Source of the DNA: Micromonospora ureilytica
GTDB lineage: Bacteria; Actinomycetota; Actinomycetes; Mycobacteriales; Micromonosporaceae
Length of the DNA stretch: 64,000 nt
Assembly (NCBI RefSeq): GCF_015751765.1
Contig: NZ_JADOTX010000001.1
Span: forward strand, 2,108,001 to 2,172,000
Direction: 5' to 3'
Shown here: positions 36,976 to 45,257 of the stretch, in pieces
Layout: each line of letters opens with the position of its first letter
Numbering within the stretch: the first letter of the stretch is position 1
Program-made: the position numbers and the translations under genes
The notes under the pieces: model-generated
Seen by the model: the letters and a program-made list of their open reading frames with translations, nothing else
What the model was told of the DNA's origin: nothing
Databases searched by the model: none

Positions 36976-37161
36976 TCACTGAAGATCAGACGCCGCGAGG
37001 AGTCGGACCGCCGCGTCGATGCTGGCCGCAGCCGCTGGCAACATCGGCAGCCGCACTCTCGGGGTCGGGATGCGGCCTTGCGCGTGCAGCACTCCCTTGA
37101 TCACGGCGGGGTTGGGCTCGGCGAACAGGACGACCGCTAGTCGCGTGAGCTGATGTCCCTC
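36976..37161 (-). pseudogene. C-terminal fragment of a dapA-like gene
   Basis: On the minus strand, the ~60 codons before TGA 36978-36976 read EGHQLTRLAVVLFAEPNPAV, then IKGVLHAQGRIPTPRVRLPM and LPAAAASIDAAVRLLAASDL. This matches the C-terminus of 4-hydroxy-tetrahydrodipicolinate synthase (FAEPNPxxxK...LGR...VRLP). The rest of the ~300-residue barrel is absent: upstream lies the promoter of the nucleotidyltransferase. It is therefore a relic, evidence of deletion or insertion at this spot. Confidence 0.75.
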
Positions 37162-37227
37162 GCCCGGCTCCTCGGCGTGTGACCCGTCGCGGATGTCGCG
37201 GTCGGTGCTGCGACATCATTGGTTGTC

Positions 37228-37968
37228 ATGTTCTCCGTAGAGGAACGCGACCTGATCCGGCAGCGGCTGCTGCACCTGGCGGAACACGACCCCGCTATCG
37301 TCGCCGCCGCCATCACCGGCTCGCACGCTACCGACGATGAGGACCGTTGGTCAGACATCGATCTGGCCTTCGCGGTCAGCGACCCGCTCGACGCCGTCAT
37401 GCATCGGTGGACGCGACAGATGTATCAGGACTTCGCCGCGGTCCACCACTGGGACCTGACGGCCGGGTCCGCGATCTACCGGGCATTCCTGCTTCCTCAC
37501 TGCCTGGAAGTCGACCTCGCGTTCAGCCCCGAAGCCGAGTTCGGGCCGCGCGGTCCGAGTTGGCGACTCATATTCGGGCAATCCACACCACCCCCGGCTG
37601 CCACGCCGAGCGGCCAGGACGAGATGGCCGGCCTGGCATGGCACCATGCCCTGCACGCGCGGATCAGCATCGAGCGAGGCAGATACTGGCAAGCGGAGCA
37701 CTGGATCAGCGCCATGCGCACCCAGACGATCGCGCTCGCCTGCCACCGTCTGGGCCTCCCCACCAGCTACGCCAAGGGCGCCCACCTACTACCCGCCGAC
37801 GTCACTGAACCGCTCGAAACGACAGTGGTCCGCTCCACCGAAGAGACCGAGTTACGGCGCGCGCTCCTGGCCGCCGCAACCGCCCTGGCCGCGGAACTCA
37901 CTCGTACGGACCCGAAGCTGGCCGGTCGACTACGCCCGATTCTCACCGAACTCGCCACCACCACATGA
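37228..37968 (+). CDS. Nucleotidyltransferase (aminoglycoside-adenylyltransferase-like)
   Basis: The 246-residue protein has the NTase-fold signature GSHATDDEDRWSDIDLAF, i.e. GS...DxD, and a third carboxylate in LEVDLAF. A helical C-terminal domain follows (ALHARISIERGRYWQAEHW, AMRTQTIALACHRLGL). Related proteins modify antibiotics, nucleotides or tRNA, or are MNT-type antitoxins; no HEPN partner gene is adjacent. I chose ATG 37228 over the TTG three codons earlier; its leader is very short. Confidence 0.78.
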   Translation: MFSVEERDLIRQRLLHLAEHDPAIVAAAITGSHATDDEDRWSDIDLAFAVSDPLDAVMHRWTRQMYQDFAAVHHWDLTAGSAIYRAFLLPHCLEVDLAFSPEAEFGPRGPSWRLIFGQSTPPPAATPSGQDEMAGLAWHHALHARISIERGRYWQAEHWISAMRTQTIALACHRLGLPTSYAKGAHLLPADVTEPLETTVVRSTEETELRRALLAAATALAAELTRTDPKLAGRLRPILTELATTT

Positions 37969-37991
37969 CGCCCTGAAGCAGCAACCCGCGC

Positions 37992-38037
37992 GCCCGTCGG
38001 CGTCACCGACCCGCACGTGTCGGTGACGCCGACGGGC
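37992..38037. terminator. Strong bidirectional terminator (19-bp stem)
   Basis: GCCCGTCGGCGTCACCGAC pairs perfectly with its complement across an 8-nt loop, followed by TTCTC. It separates the nucleotidyltransferase gene from the convergent RibD-type gene. Confidence 0.88.
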
Positions 38038-38040
38038 TTC

Positions 38041-38601
38041 TCAGGTGCGGACGCGGTAGTGGAGGTGGACGACACCGCTGCCGAGTCGGCGACTGTCCAG
38101 AAGCTCCAGGCCGAGGCGGGTGCCGTCGGGCAACCCGGGCTTGCCTCCGCCGGTGAGGATGGGGTGGATCAGCAGGTGGCACTCGTCGACCAGTCCGGCC
38201 CGGAATGCCTGCGCCGCGAGGTGTGCGCCCCCGATCGTGAGGTCCTTGGTGGCCGAGGTTTTCATGGCGCGTACCGAGGCGGGGTCGAAGCTCGTTTCGA
38301 GTCGAGTATTGGCGGTCGAGGTCGTGTCGAGCGTGGTGGAGTAGACGACCTTGTCCGCTGTCTGCCAGACGTCGGCGAAGTCGGCCGTGAGCTTCGACTG
38401 TGCGGCCAGGGCGGGTTCGGTCTCCCAGAGGGCCATCGACTCGTACAGGCGCCTGCCGTAGAGGTAGGTGCCCATGGGCCGGACGAGATCAGTGATCAAT
38501 GAGAGGTACTCGTCGTCGGGTGGGGTCCAGTCGAAGCTGCCGTGTTCGTCCTCGATGTAACCGTCGAGGGACACGTTCGTCACGTAGATCAGCTTGGCCA
38601 T
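38041..38601 (-). CDS. Dihydrofolate reductase-like/RibD C-terminal-domain protein
   Basis: The 186-residue protein starts MAKLIYVTNVSLDGYIED, the hallmark of the RibD_C/DHFR-like family. It continues with YLYGRRLYESMALWE and DLTIGGAHLAAQAFRAGLVD with the NADPH-binding GG. It is an NADPH reductase of unknown substrate, not necessarily a folate enzyme. Third gene of the arsR-SRPBCC-ribD unit, 4 bp after the SRPBCC stop. Confidence 0.88.
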   Translation of the reverse strand: MAKLIYVTNVSLDGYIEDEHGSFDWTPPDDEYLSLITDLVRPMGTYLYGRRLYESMALWETEPALAAQSKLTADFADVWQTADKVVYSTTLDTTSTANTRLETSFDPASVRAMKTSATKDLTIGGAHLAAQAFRAGLVDECHLLIHPILTGGGKPGLPDGTRLGLELLDSRRLGSGVVHLHYRVRT

Positions 38602-38605
38602 TGCG

Positions 38606-39094
38606 CTACACCTCGATGTCGACTGCGACGGGGTGGGCATTCCGCAGCGTGGTGTCCAGTTTGGAGAAGGCCTCGTTCCAACCCTGGTCGGCGGGGCCAA
38701 CCACCCGCCCCGGGAGCCACTGACGGATCTCGAGGCGCGTCCGTCCATCGGCCTCGTCGTGGAACTCGACCCGCATCCTTGTCTCGTGCGGCTCAATGCC
38801 CTCCGGCAGCTGCCCGGTGACGTGTGCGACGCCGTCGAGCAGCTCACCGTCGGCGACGTCGGTGAGATCGATGTGAACCTCGACGCGAAGGCCGGGTTGG
38901 GCCGGGAAGACCTCGGTCCACCGCTGGTAGCCGCCGGGCCGGACGTCGAAGTCCATCTCCTCGCGGGGTATTGAGTTGCCGATCGGCCCCCACCATGCCG
39001 CCAGGTGGTCCGGGTCGGTGAAAGCTCGGTAGACCAGCTCCCGTGGCGCGTCCACCACGCGTGAGATGACGATTTGCGGGTTGTCGCCGTCCAT
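38606..39094 (-). CDS. SRPBCC/AHSA1-like protein
   Basis: The 162-residue protein is an Aha1/START-type domain (IVISRVVDAPRELVYRAFTD, HLAAWWGPIG, GWNEAFSKLDTTL). These cupped folds bind hydrophobic ligands; this subgroup sits next to ArsR regulators in many actinobacteria. The ATG shares its A with the ArsR stop (TGATG), so it is translationally coupled. Confidence 0.87.
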   Translation of the reverse strand: MDGDNPQIVISRVVDAPRELVYRAFTDPDHLAAWWGPIGNSIPREEMDFDVRPGGYQRWTEVFPAQPGLRVEVHIDLTDVADGELLDGVAHVTGQLPEGIEPHETRMRVEFHDEADGRTRLEIRQWLPGRVVGPADQGWNEAFSKLDTTLRNAHPVAVDIEV

Positions 39095-39498
39095 CAATTC
39101 TCCTTGTCGTGAGGCTTGCCCGGGGAGTCGGAAGTCGACGGGCCGTGGGTCGTTCGGTCCGTCGCGCGACCGACGGCCTGCACGGCCGCGAGGTGGGCGT
39201 CGAGGCGGGTGAGGGACGTGTCCCAGAACCGGCGGTAGCGCTCGATCCACTCGGCCGCTTCGCGCAACGGGGCCGCTTCGATGCGACTCATCCGCAACTT
39301 GCCCGACCGGGTGCGTGAGATGAGCCCAGCGCGCTCAAGCGCCTTCAGGTGCCGCGACACCGCCGGCATCGAGATCGGCAGCGGAGCGGTGAGCTCGGTG
39401 ACCGTGGCGTCGCGGTCGGCCAGCTCGGCGAGAATCGCCCGTCGAGTCGGGTCGGCGAGCGCCGAGAACACCGCGCTGAGTTGATCGCTGCCAGACAC
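39094..39498 (-). CDS. ArsR-family regulator
   Basis: The 134-residue winged-helix protein (VFSALADPTRRAILAELADR, then ISMPAVSRHLKALERAGLIS) lacks the metal-binding ELCVCDL motif, so it is not a metal sensor. This subgroup partners SRPBCC proteins. First gene of the three-gene unit; a palindrome 17 bp upstream is the likely operator. Confidence 0.9.
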   Translation of the reverse strand: MSGSDQLSAVFSALADPTRRAILAELADRDATVTELTAPLPISMPAVSRHLKALERAGLISRTRSGKLRMSRIEAAPLREAAEWIERYRRFWDTSLTRLDAHLAAVQAVGRATDRTTHGPSTSDSPGKPHDKEN

Positions 39499-39514
39499 CG
39501 AACCCTCCCGTCAC

Positions 39515-39530
39515 TTAACCAACACGTTAA
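39515..39530. promoter_or_regulatory. ArsR operator
   Basis: TTAAC-N6-GTTAA is a perfect inverted repeat 17 bp upstream of arsR, in the promoter region of the arsR-SRPBCC-ribD unit. Confidence 0.6.
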
Positions 39531-39659
39531 ATGTAGTGCGGGATGAACGCGTGTCAACACGCCGAGACAGCGTGCTGGCATGGAATTACCGTTCCGACTG
39601 CCCGCCCGCCGTCGGGCACGGTCAGCCGACCCGCTGCGAGGACCGCTGTCGCGTTCTGA

Positions 39660-40598
39660 CTAGGTGAGGTGCGCCCATGCCGGTAGCCAGACCTCGGTGC
39701 CGGGTGCCCGCACCCGTCGGGAGCCGAGGTGGTTGCGGAGTGCGGCCAGGGCGGGGTGCGGGTTGTCGTCGCGCCAGATCAGTGACATGGGGTAGATCGG
39801 CGCCGGGTCACGCACCGGCACGCGTCGCAGGTCGTAGCTGTCCGGCCAGAGGTACCGGGTGCGTTCGCCGGCGAGGGTCGCCAGCTCCGCGGAGTCGGCG
39901 ATCTCGGCCAGCAGCGCCTCGTTGCCGAAGACCGGCCCGACCAGGTCGATGGTGAGGCCGAACGCGGCGGCGAGTTCGTCGTAGTAGTCGGCCCATTCGG
40001 TGCCGGGGGCCATGCCGGGCATCCAGATGCGGTGGTCGGCGAGTTGCGCGGGCGTGACGAATCGGGCGTTGGCGAGCGCGTGGCGGGGGCCGACGAGCAG
40101 TTCGTGGTGCTCGTCGATCACGCGCGTGGTTCTGATCGCGGCCGGCAGGTGGCGTGCGGCGACGGTGACGGCGTGGAAGGTGGCGTCGACAGTTCCCGCC
40201 TCGACGGCGGCCATCGCGGCGTGGACGTCGGCGTCAAGGGTGACGACGTCCAGCTCGATGCGGGGATGCGAGCGGTGGAAGTCCTGCAGCAGTACCGCCG
40301 GTGCGATCCGTCGGCTGTGGACGTCGACGCGCAGTGCCCGTCGGCCGGGGCGTACGGAGGCGTCGGCGCGGGCCTCGGCCCGGAGCAGTTCACGGGCGTG
40401 CGGTAGGAAGGTCTGACCGTCGACGGTGAGATGCGTGCCGCGCGCCGTGCGGGTGAACAGGCGTACCCCGAGGTCTTTCTCCAGGGCGGCGATGCGCTTG
40501 GAGACGGCCTGCTGGGTGATCGACAGCGCGGCGGCGGCGTCCTGGAACTGGCCGGCGTCGACGGCGGCGACGAAGGTGCGTACGGCGTCGAGATTCAC
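39660..40598 (-). CDS. LysR-family regulator
   Basis: The 312-residue protein has the LysR helix-turn-helix at residues 1-60 (FVAAVDAGQFQDAAAALSIT, QQAVSKRIAALEKDLGVRLF). A periplasmic-binding-like effector domain follows from ~90. It diverges from the MFS gene across 126 bp, the usual LysR-target arrangement. Confidence 0.9.
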   Translation of the reverse strand: MNLDAVRTFVAAVDAGQFQDAAAALSITQQAVSKRIAALEKDLGVRLFTRTARGTHLTVDGQTFLPHARELLRAEARADASVRPGRRALRVDVHSRRIAPAVLLQDFHRSHPRIELDVVTLDADVHAAMAAVEAGTVDATFHAVTVAARHLPAAIRTTRVIDEHHELLVGPRHALANARFVTPAQLADHRIWMPGMAPGTEWADYYDELAAAFGLTIDLVGPVFGNEALLAEIADSAELATLAGERTRYLWPDSYDLRRVPVRDPAPIYPMSLIWRDDNPHPALAALRNHLGSRRVRAPGTEVWLPAWAHLT

Positions 40599-40724
40599 CC
40601 GGCAACCCTACTGACACAACGTCTGGTTGTGGCTCGCCCCGGAGTCGGTTGTTTGATCCTTGGTAACCGGCATTGCTTTGATTCCCACGGTCAACGTCGA
40701 GTTGTTGAAGCGGGAGGTGTGGGC

Positions 40725-41978
40725 TTGTCGGCGAGGCGGTCACTGGGACGGCGGTTCGGCTGGTTGTGGGCGTCGTACGCGGTCAGCGCCTACGGCTCGG
40801 GGCTGGGGTTCGGGGCGTTGCCGTTGATCGCCGTGCTGGTGTTGCAGGCCAGCCCCGCCCAGGTGTCCGTGTTGGCCGCGCTGGGGCCGGCGGTGGGCGC
40901 GCTGCTCGCCCTGCCGCTCGGGCCGTGGGTGGAGTTCCACCGCAAACGGCAGGTGATGATCGCGATGGATCTGGCCCGGTTCGCGGTCCTGCTGACGATC
41001 CCCGTCGCGTACGCCCTCGGCCGACTCAGCTTCGGGCAGTTGCTGGTCGTCTCGGCCGTGGTCGCCACCGCAAAGATCGCCTTCAACGCGGCCAGCGGCG
41101 CCTTCCTCAAGGCCCTCGTCCGGCCGGATGACCTGTTGGTGGCGAACGCGCGGTTCGAGTCGACGACCTGGAGCTCGATCGCGCTCGGGCCACCGCTGGG
41201 CGGCGCGGCGGTCGGCCTGTTCGGGCCGGTCGTCACCATCGTGGCCGACGCGCTCAGCTACCTGCTCTCGGCGCTGGGCATCACGGCCATTCGCGGCCAC
41301 GAGGACCGCCCCCGGCGCACCTGCGCAGGCCGGGTCCGGGCCGGTGAGCTGCTCGACGGCTGGCGGCATCTGCTCACCCACCGCGGCCTGCGGGCGCTCT
41401 ACCTCAACCAGTTGCTCGTCGGTGGACTGATCATGGCCACCGAGCCACTGCTGGCCGTACTCCTGCTCGGCGAGCTGGGTTTTCCGCCCTGGCAGTACGG
41501 CCTCGCGTTCGCCGTGCCCTGCGTCGGCGGGCTCATCGGGTCACGCCTGGCCCGTCGGGTGGTGGCGCGGCACGGCCAACACCGGATCATCCGTACCGTG
41601 GGCACGCTTCGCGCGATCTGGCTGATCGGCCTCGCATTTGTCCAGCCCGGCGTGGTCGGTCTCGCCACGGTGATCGCCGTCGAGTTCGCGATCATCATCA
41701 GCATGAGCCTGTACAACCCGGTGCTCGCCACCTACCGCCTGGAACAGACTCCGAAGGATCGCGTCGTCCGTACCCTCTCGGCCTGGTCGATCGGCAGCAG
41801 CGCGACCATCGCCATCCTCAGCGCGCTCGGTGGGCTGCTCGCGGAAGTCACCAGCCCTCGCACGGCGATCGCGGTCGCGGGGGTGGTGATCCTCGCGAGC
41901 CCGCTACTGCTGCCCGGGCGCCCGGAGACCGACCGACCGGCACCGGAGCGCCCCGCTCACGTCTCTACGATCGCGTGA
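40725..41978 (+). CDS. MFS transporter
   Basis: The 417-residue protein has twelve predicted helices of the MFS_3 type (FGWLWASYAVSAYGSGLGFG, PWVEFHRKRQVMIAMDLARF, GLIGSRLARRVVARHG). The start is TTG 40725, seven bases after GGGAGG; the GTG at 40719 is too close to that site, and the longer frame reaches into the LysR gene. The cargo is unknown; regulation by the divergent LysR is likely. Confidence 0.83.
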   Translation: MSARRSLGRRFGWLWASYAVSAYGSGLGFGALPLIAVLVLQASPAQVSVLAALGPAVGALLALPLGPWVEFHRKRQVMIAMDLARFAVLLTIPVAYALGRLSFGQLLVVSAVVATAKIAFNAASGAFLKALVRPDDLLVANARFESTTWSSIALGPPLGGAAVGLFGPVVTIVADALSYLLSALGITAIRGHEDRPRRTCAGRVRAGELLDGWRHLLTHRGLRALYLNQLLVGGLIMATEPLLAVLLLGELGFPPWQYGLAFAVPCVGGLIGSRLARRVVARHGQHRIIRTVGTLRAIWLIGLAFVQPGVVGLATVIAVEFAIIISMSLYNPVLATYRLEQTPKDRVVRTLSAWSIGSSATIAILSALGGLLAEVTSPRTAIAVAGVVILASPLLLPGRPETDRPAPERPAHVSTIA

Positions 41979-42544
41979 TGATCCAGCCGAGCTACCCGAT
42001 CCGGACCGCACGGCTCGCCCTGCGCCCGGTCACGATCGACGACCTCGACGACGTGTACGCGTTTCAGCGCCGACCCGACGTCGTGCGCTGGGTGCTCGGT
42101 GCCGAGCCGCGTACCCGTGAGCAGTCACGGGCGTCGGTGCTCGCCATGGCGGGCGAGGACGCGTGGCGCGCTGAGGGTGACTGCCTGACGGTGGCCGCGG
42201 TCACCGATGCCGGGGTGATCGGGATCGTGGAGTTGGTGTGGCGCAGCCAGCTCGACCGTACCGCCGAACTGGGGTTTGTCTTCCACCCCGACCACGGTGG
42301 CCGCGGGTTGGCGACGGAGGCCGCCACCGCGTTGTTGGCCTGGGGCTTCGACGAGTTCGGGCTGCACCGGGTCTACGGTCGCTGCCACTGTCGCAACGGT
42401 GCGTCGGCCCGGCTGATGGGGCGACTCGGCATGCGGCAGGAGGCGCGCCATGTCGAGAGTTACAGGTTCAAGGGGGAGTGGGCCGACCAGCTCGTCTTCG
42501 CGATCCTGGCGCAGGAGTGGCAGACCCGCACGCCACCGTCGTGA
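41978..42544 (+). CDS. GNAT N-acetyltransferase (RimJ/RimL type)
   Basis: The 188-residue protein shows LALRPVTIDDLDDVYAFQRR, ELGFVFHPDHGGRGLATEAA (acetyl-CoA loop) and RVYGRCHCRNGASARLMGRL, typical of acetyltransf_3. The ATG shares its A with the MFS stop (TGATG), so the acetyltransferase and the pump are coupled. That would suit modification plus export of one compound. Confidence 0.87.
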   Translation: MIQPSYPIRTARLALRPVTIDDLDDVYAFQRRPDVVRWVLGAEPRTREQSRASVLAMAGEDAWRAEGDCLTVAAVTDAGVIGIVELVWRSQLDRTAELGFVFHPDHGGRGLATEAATALLAWGFDEFGLHRVYGRCHCRNGASARLMGRLGMRQEARHVESYRFKGEWADQLVFAILAQEWQTRTPPS

Positions 42545-42580
42545 TCGTGTACGACGGCGACGTGCGGGCCGGTTGGTTCC

Positions 42581-43321
42581 TCAGACCTGACGGCCGAGCC
42601 ACTCCCGGTAGGAGGTGGGCGCGATGACGGCGTCGTCGCCGGCGATGAGGACATCGCCGGACATGGCGGCGAACATGCCGGCGCCGTTGTCGGTGGTCAC
42701 GGTGCGCTGGTCACCGCGGGCGGCGAGAGTGATCCGCCCCAACTCGTCGAGGGCGAAGACGTCGGGCCCGGCGACGTTGCGGACGCCCTGCAGCGGCGCG
42801 CCCATGGTCACCTCGGCGACGGCCTGCGCCACGTCGGCGGCGGCCATCGGCTGCACCGGCGTGCTGGGCAGGCGGACGGTGGTGTCGTCGGCCGTCCAGG
42901 ACAGGATCGCCTCGACGAACTCGAAGAACTGGGTGGCGCGGACGATCGAGTACGGGACGGGACCGGCCTTGAGGATGTTCTCCTGAAGGACCTTGGCCCG
43001 GTAGTAGTCCAGGTCGGGCACCTGGTCGACGCCGACGATGGAGAGGATCACCGCGTGGCCGACGCCCGCGCGAGCGGCGGCGGTCAGCAGGTTGTCCATT
43101 GTCGTCTGGAAGAAGGCGGGCGAGGCCTCGTCGAAGGTCGGCGAGTTCGTCAGGTTGACGACGACCTCGGCGCCGACGAGCCCGTCGGACAGCCCCTGCC
43201 CGGTGAGCAGGTCCACCCCGGTGGACGGCGAGAGTGGCACCGCCTCGTGGCCCGCGGCCTGCAAGATCTTGACGACCTGTGACCCGATGAGGCCGGTCCC
43301 GCCCAGTACGGCGATCTTCAT
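42581..43321 (-). CDS. NAD(P)-binding protein, atypical SDR (NmrA-like)
   Basis: The 246-residue protein has IAVLGGTGLIGSQVVKIL at the N-terminus, VVNLTNSPTF and YSIVRATQFFEF, an atypical-SDR pattern without YxxxK. ATG codons at 43327 and 43321 are both possible; the second has better spacing to GGGAAGG. The promoter carries the unusual four-half-site operator at 43379-43435. Confidence 0.85.
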   Translation of the reverse strand: MKIAVLGGTGLIGSQVVKILQAAGHEAVPLSPSTGVDLLTGQGLSDGLVGAEVVVNLTNSPTFDEASPAFFQTTMDNLLTAAARAGVGHAVILSIVGVDQVPDLDYYRAKVLQENILKAGPVPYSIVRATQFFEFVEAILSWTADDTTVRLPSTPVQPMAAADVAQAVAEVTMGAPLQGVRNVAGPDVFALDELGRITLAARGDQRTVTTDNGAGMFAAMSGDVLIAGDDAVIAPTSYREWLGRQV

Positions 43322-43378
43322 GCCCATACACCTTCCCGTGACTGTGTGGTCGTTTGTCCGGCTGCCGAAACGCTCGCC

Positions 43379-43435
43379 GATACTCGGACCTCTCATGTCC
43401 GAGAACTATACTCGGACACATTCAGTCCGAGTATC
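43379..43435. promoter_or_regulatory. Phased operator array of four half-sites
   Basis: The 7-mers CTCGGAC and GTCCGAG alternate at 43383, 43397, 43411 and 43425, each exactly 14 bp apart. GATA and TATC extend the outer ends, so the whole 57 bp is symmetrical around 43407. It lies ~58 bp upstream of the NmrA-like start. The cognate regulator is not obvious among the neighbours. Confidence 0.75.
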
Positions 43436-43454
43436 GGGAGGGCTGCCGCTCTTC

Positions 43455-44249
43455 TCAGGCGCCGGCGCCGCCGTCGACCGGCACGATCGCGCCGGTCACC
43501 ATCGAGGCCCGGTCGCTGAGCAGCCAGGCGGCCGCCTCGGCGACCTCGCGGGGCTCGGCCATCCGGCCGAGCGGGGTCGCCGCGCTGCTGGCCTCGATGA
43601 CGCCGGGGCTGGTCGCCTCCCACTCCTGCATCATCTCGGTGAGGGTGCCACCGGGGGTGAGGCCGTTGACCCGGATGCCGTCGGATGCCCAGGTCACCGC
43701 AGCGGTCTCGGTGATGCTGTTGAGCGCGCGCTTCATGGCACCGTAGGCGGGCAGGGCGGGGTTCGCGCGGCGGCTGCCGATGCTGGAGGTGTTGACGATT
43801 GCCCCGCCGCCGGTGCGACGCATCAGCGCGGCCTCGGCGTTCATGGCGGTCCAGTGGGCGAGGAAGTTGACAGCGAATTGTTCCTCGATGTCCTCGTCGC
43901 TTGTGGTGTCGAGCGGGCCGACCTGCCGCTGGACGACCCCGCCGTTGTTGAAGGCGCCATCGAGCCGCCCGTGCAGTTGCTCGACCCGGTCGACGGCGGC
44001 ACGGATGCTCGCCCGGTCGGCCAGGTCCAGGGCGACCGCGTCGGCGACGCCGCCGCCGGCCCGGATCTCGGTCACGATGATGTCCAGGGCGGTGGTGTTG
44101 CGGGCGGCGAGCACGACGGCCGCGCCCTCCGAGGCGAAGAGCCGGGCGGCGGCCGCGCCGATGCCGCGGCTGGCGCCGGTGATGAGAACGACCTTGCCGG
44201 TGAGCAGGCCGCCGGGGGTGTTGTCGGTGCTGGGCGTGTTGTCCGTCAT
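43455..44249 (-). CDS. Short-chain dehydrogenase/reductase
   Basis: The 264-residue classical SDR has VVLITGASRGIGAAAARLFA, an unusual NNGG in place of NNAG, Ser in NTSSIGS, YGAMK and a C-terminal VTGAIVPVDGGAGA. It diverges from the XRE regulator at 44335, which probably controls it. Its stop lies 20 bp before the operator array of the next gene. Confidence 0.9.
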   Translation of the reverse strand: MTDNTPSTDNTPGGLLTGKVVLITGASRGIGAAAARLFASEGAAVVLAARNTTALDIIVTEIRAGGGVADAVALDLADRASIRAAVDRVEQLHGRLDGAFNNGGVVQRQVGPLDTTSDEDIEEQFAVNFLAHWTAMNAEAALMRRTGGGAIVNTSSIGSRRANPALPAYGAMKRALNSITETAAVTWASDGIRVNGLTPGGTLTEMMQEWEATSPGVIEASSAATPLGRMAEPREVAEAAAWLLSDRASMVTGAIVPVDGGAGA

Positions 44250-44334
44250 GACCAAATCATTCGACAGGATCTCGACCGGATTCAGGCACAGGCTGTACCA
44301 GGATCCGCCGGCGCGACGTGCGCATACTTGGCGC

Positions 44335-45183
44335 ATGGACAAGCAGGAACTCGGGGCGTTCCTGCGCAGCCGCCGCGAGCGGCTGCGCCCGCAGGACGTC
44401 GGCCTCCCGTCCGGCCCGCGACGCCGGACGCCAGGTCTTCGCCGCGAGGAAGTGGCGGTCCTCGCGCATATCTCCACGGAGTACTACGTCCGACTCGAAC
44501 AGGGCAGGGCACCACGGCCGTCGGGTGACGTACTGGCCGGAATCGCCAGCGCGCTGCGGCTCACCGACGCCGAGTCCGGCCACCTCCACGTCCTGGCGGG
44601 CACCGCGCCGCGCCGTACCGGACTGCACCGGCGCGACGTCCGCCCCAGCGTCCTTGCCCTGCTCCAGCGGCTGCCGCAAACGGCCGGCTTCGTGATGTCC
44701 GCCGCGTTCGAGGTCCTCGCCTGGAACGACCTCGCCGCCGCGCTCATGGAGGACTTCTTCCCGCTCACCCCCCAAGACCGCAACCTCGCCCGCCGAGCCT
44801 TCCCCGGGCCGCAGCACGATGCGAGGCTGTACGGGGTCTCCGACGCCGCCGAGTTCCGGCTCAGCGTCGTGATGCAACTCCACGCCACCCTCGCCCGCTA
44901 CCCGACGGATCCCGCGATCACCGGTCTCGTCGACGACCTCCGCACCACGAGCGCCGACTTCAGCCGGCTCTGGGAACAACGCGACGTGCAGGCCCCGCCG
45001 ATGCTCACCAAGACCTTCCGGCACCCGACCGTCGGGGAGGTCACCGTCGACTGCGACACACTCACCCTCACCGACCGTGACCAGTACCTTGTGCTCTTCA
45101 CCGCACCGCCGGGATCCCCGGGCGCCGCGGCGCTGGCCCTTCTGAACGTCCTGGGAGCGCAGGCCAGCAACTATGTCCGGTAA
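44335..45183 (+). CDS. XRE-family regulator with MmyB-like ligand domain
   Basis: The 282-residue protein has an XRE helix-turn-helix at ~residues 8-80 (LGAFLRSRRERLRPQDVGLP, GLRREEVAVLAHISTEYYVR, LEQGRAPRPSGDVLAGIASA). A PAS-like MmyB domain follows (FEVLAWNDLAAALMEDF, FRLSVVMQLHATLARYP). MmyB-type regulators often bind fatty acids and control adjacent SDR genes, exactly as here. Confidence 0.9.
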   Translation: MDKQELGAFLRSRRERLRPQDVGLPSGPRRRTPGLRREEVAVLAHISTEYYVRLEQGRAPRPSGDVLAGIASALRLTDAESGHLHVLAGTAPRRTGLHRRDVRPSVLALLQRLPQTAGFVMSAAFEVLAWNDLAAALMEDFFPLTPQDRNLARRAFPGPQHDARLYGVSDAAEFRLSVVMQLHATLARYPTDPAITGLVDDLRTTSADFSRLWEQRDVQAPPMLTKTFRHPTVGEVTVDCDTLTLTDRDQYLVLFTAPPGSPGAAALALLNVLGAQASNYVR

Positions 45184-45257
45184 CGCCACGGCGTACAAGA
45201 TCCACTTACGGCGGGTGTTGGCCCTTACCTCGGCCGCACCCCGACTACTGTGACGTC

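Noticed and set aside
40431..40724. Upstream extension of the MFS gene at 40725
   Set aside because: It would overlap the divergent LysR gene and its promoter; a ribosome-binding site marks TTG 40725.
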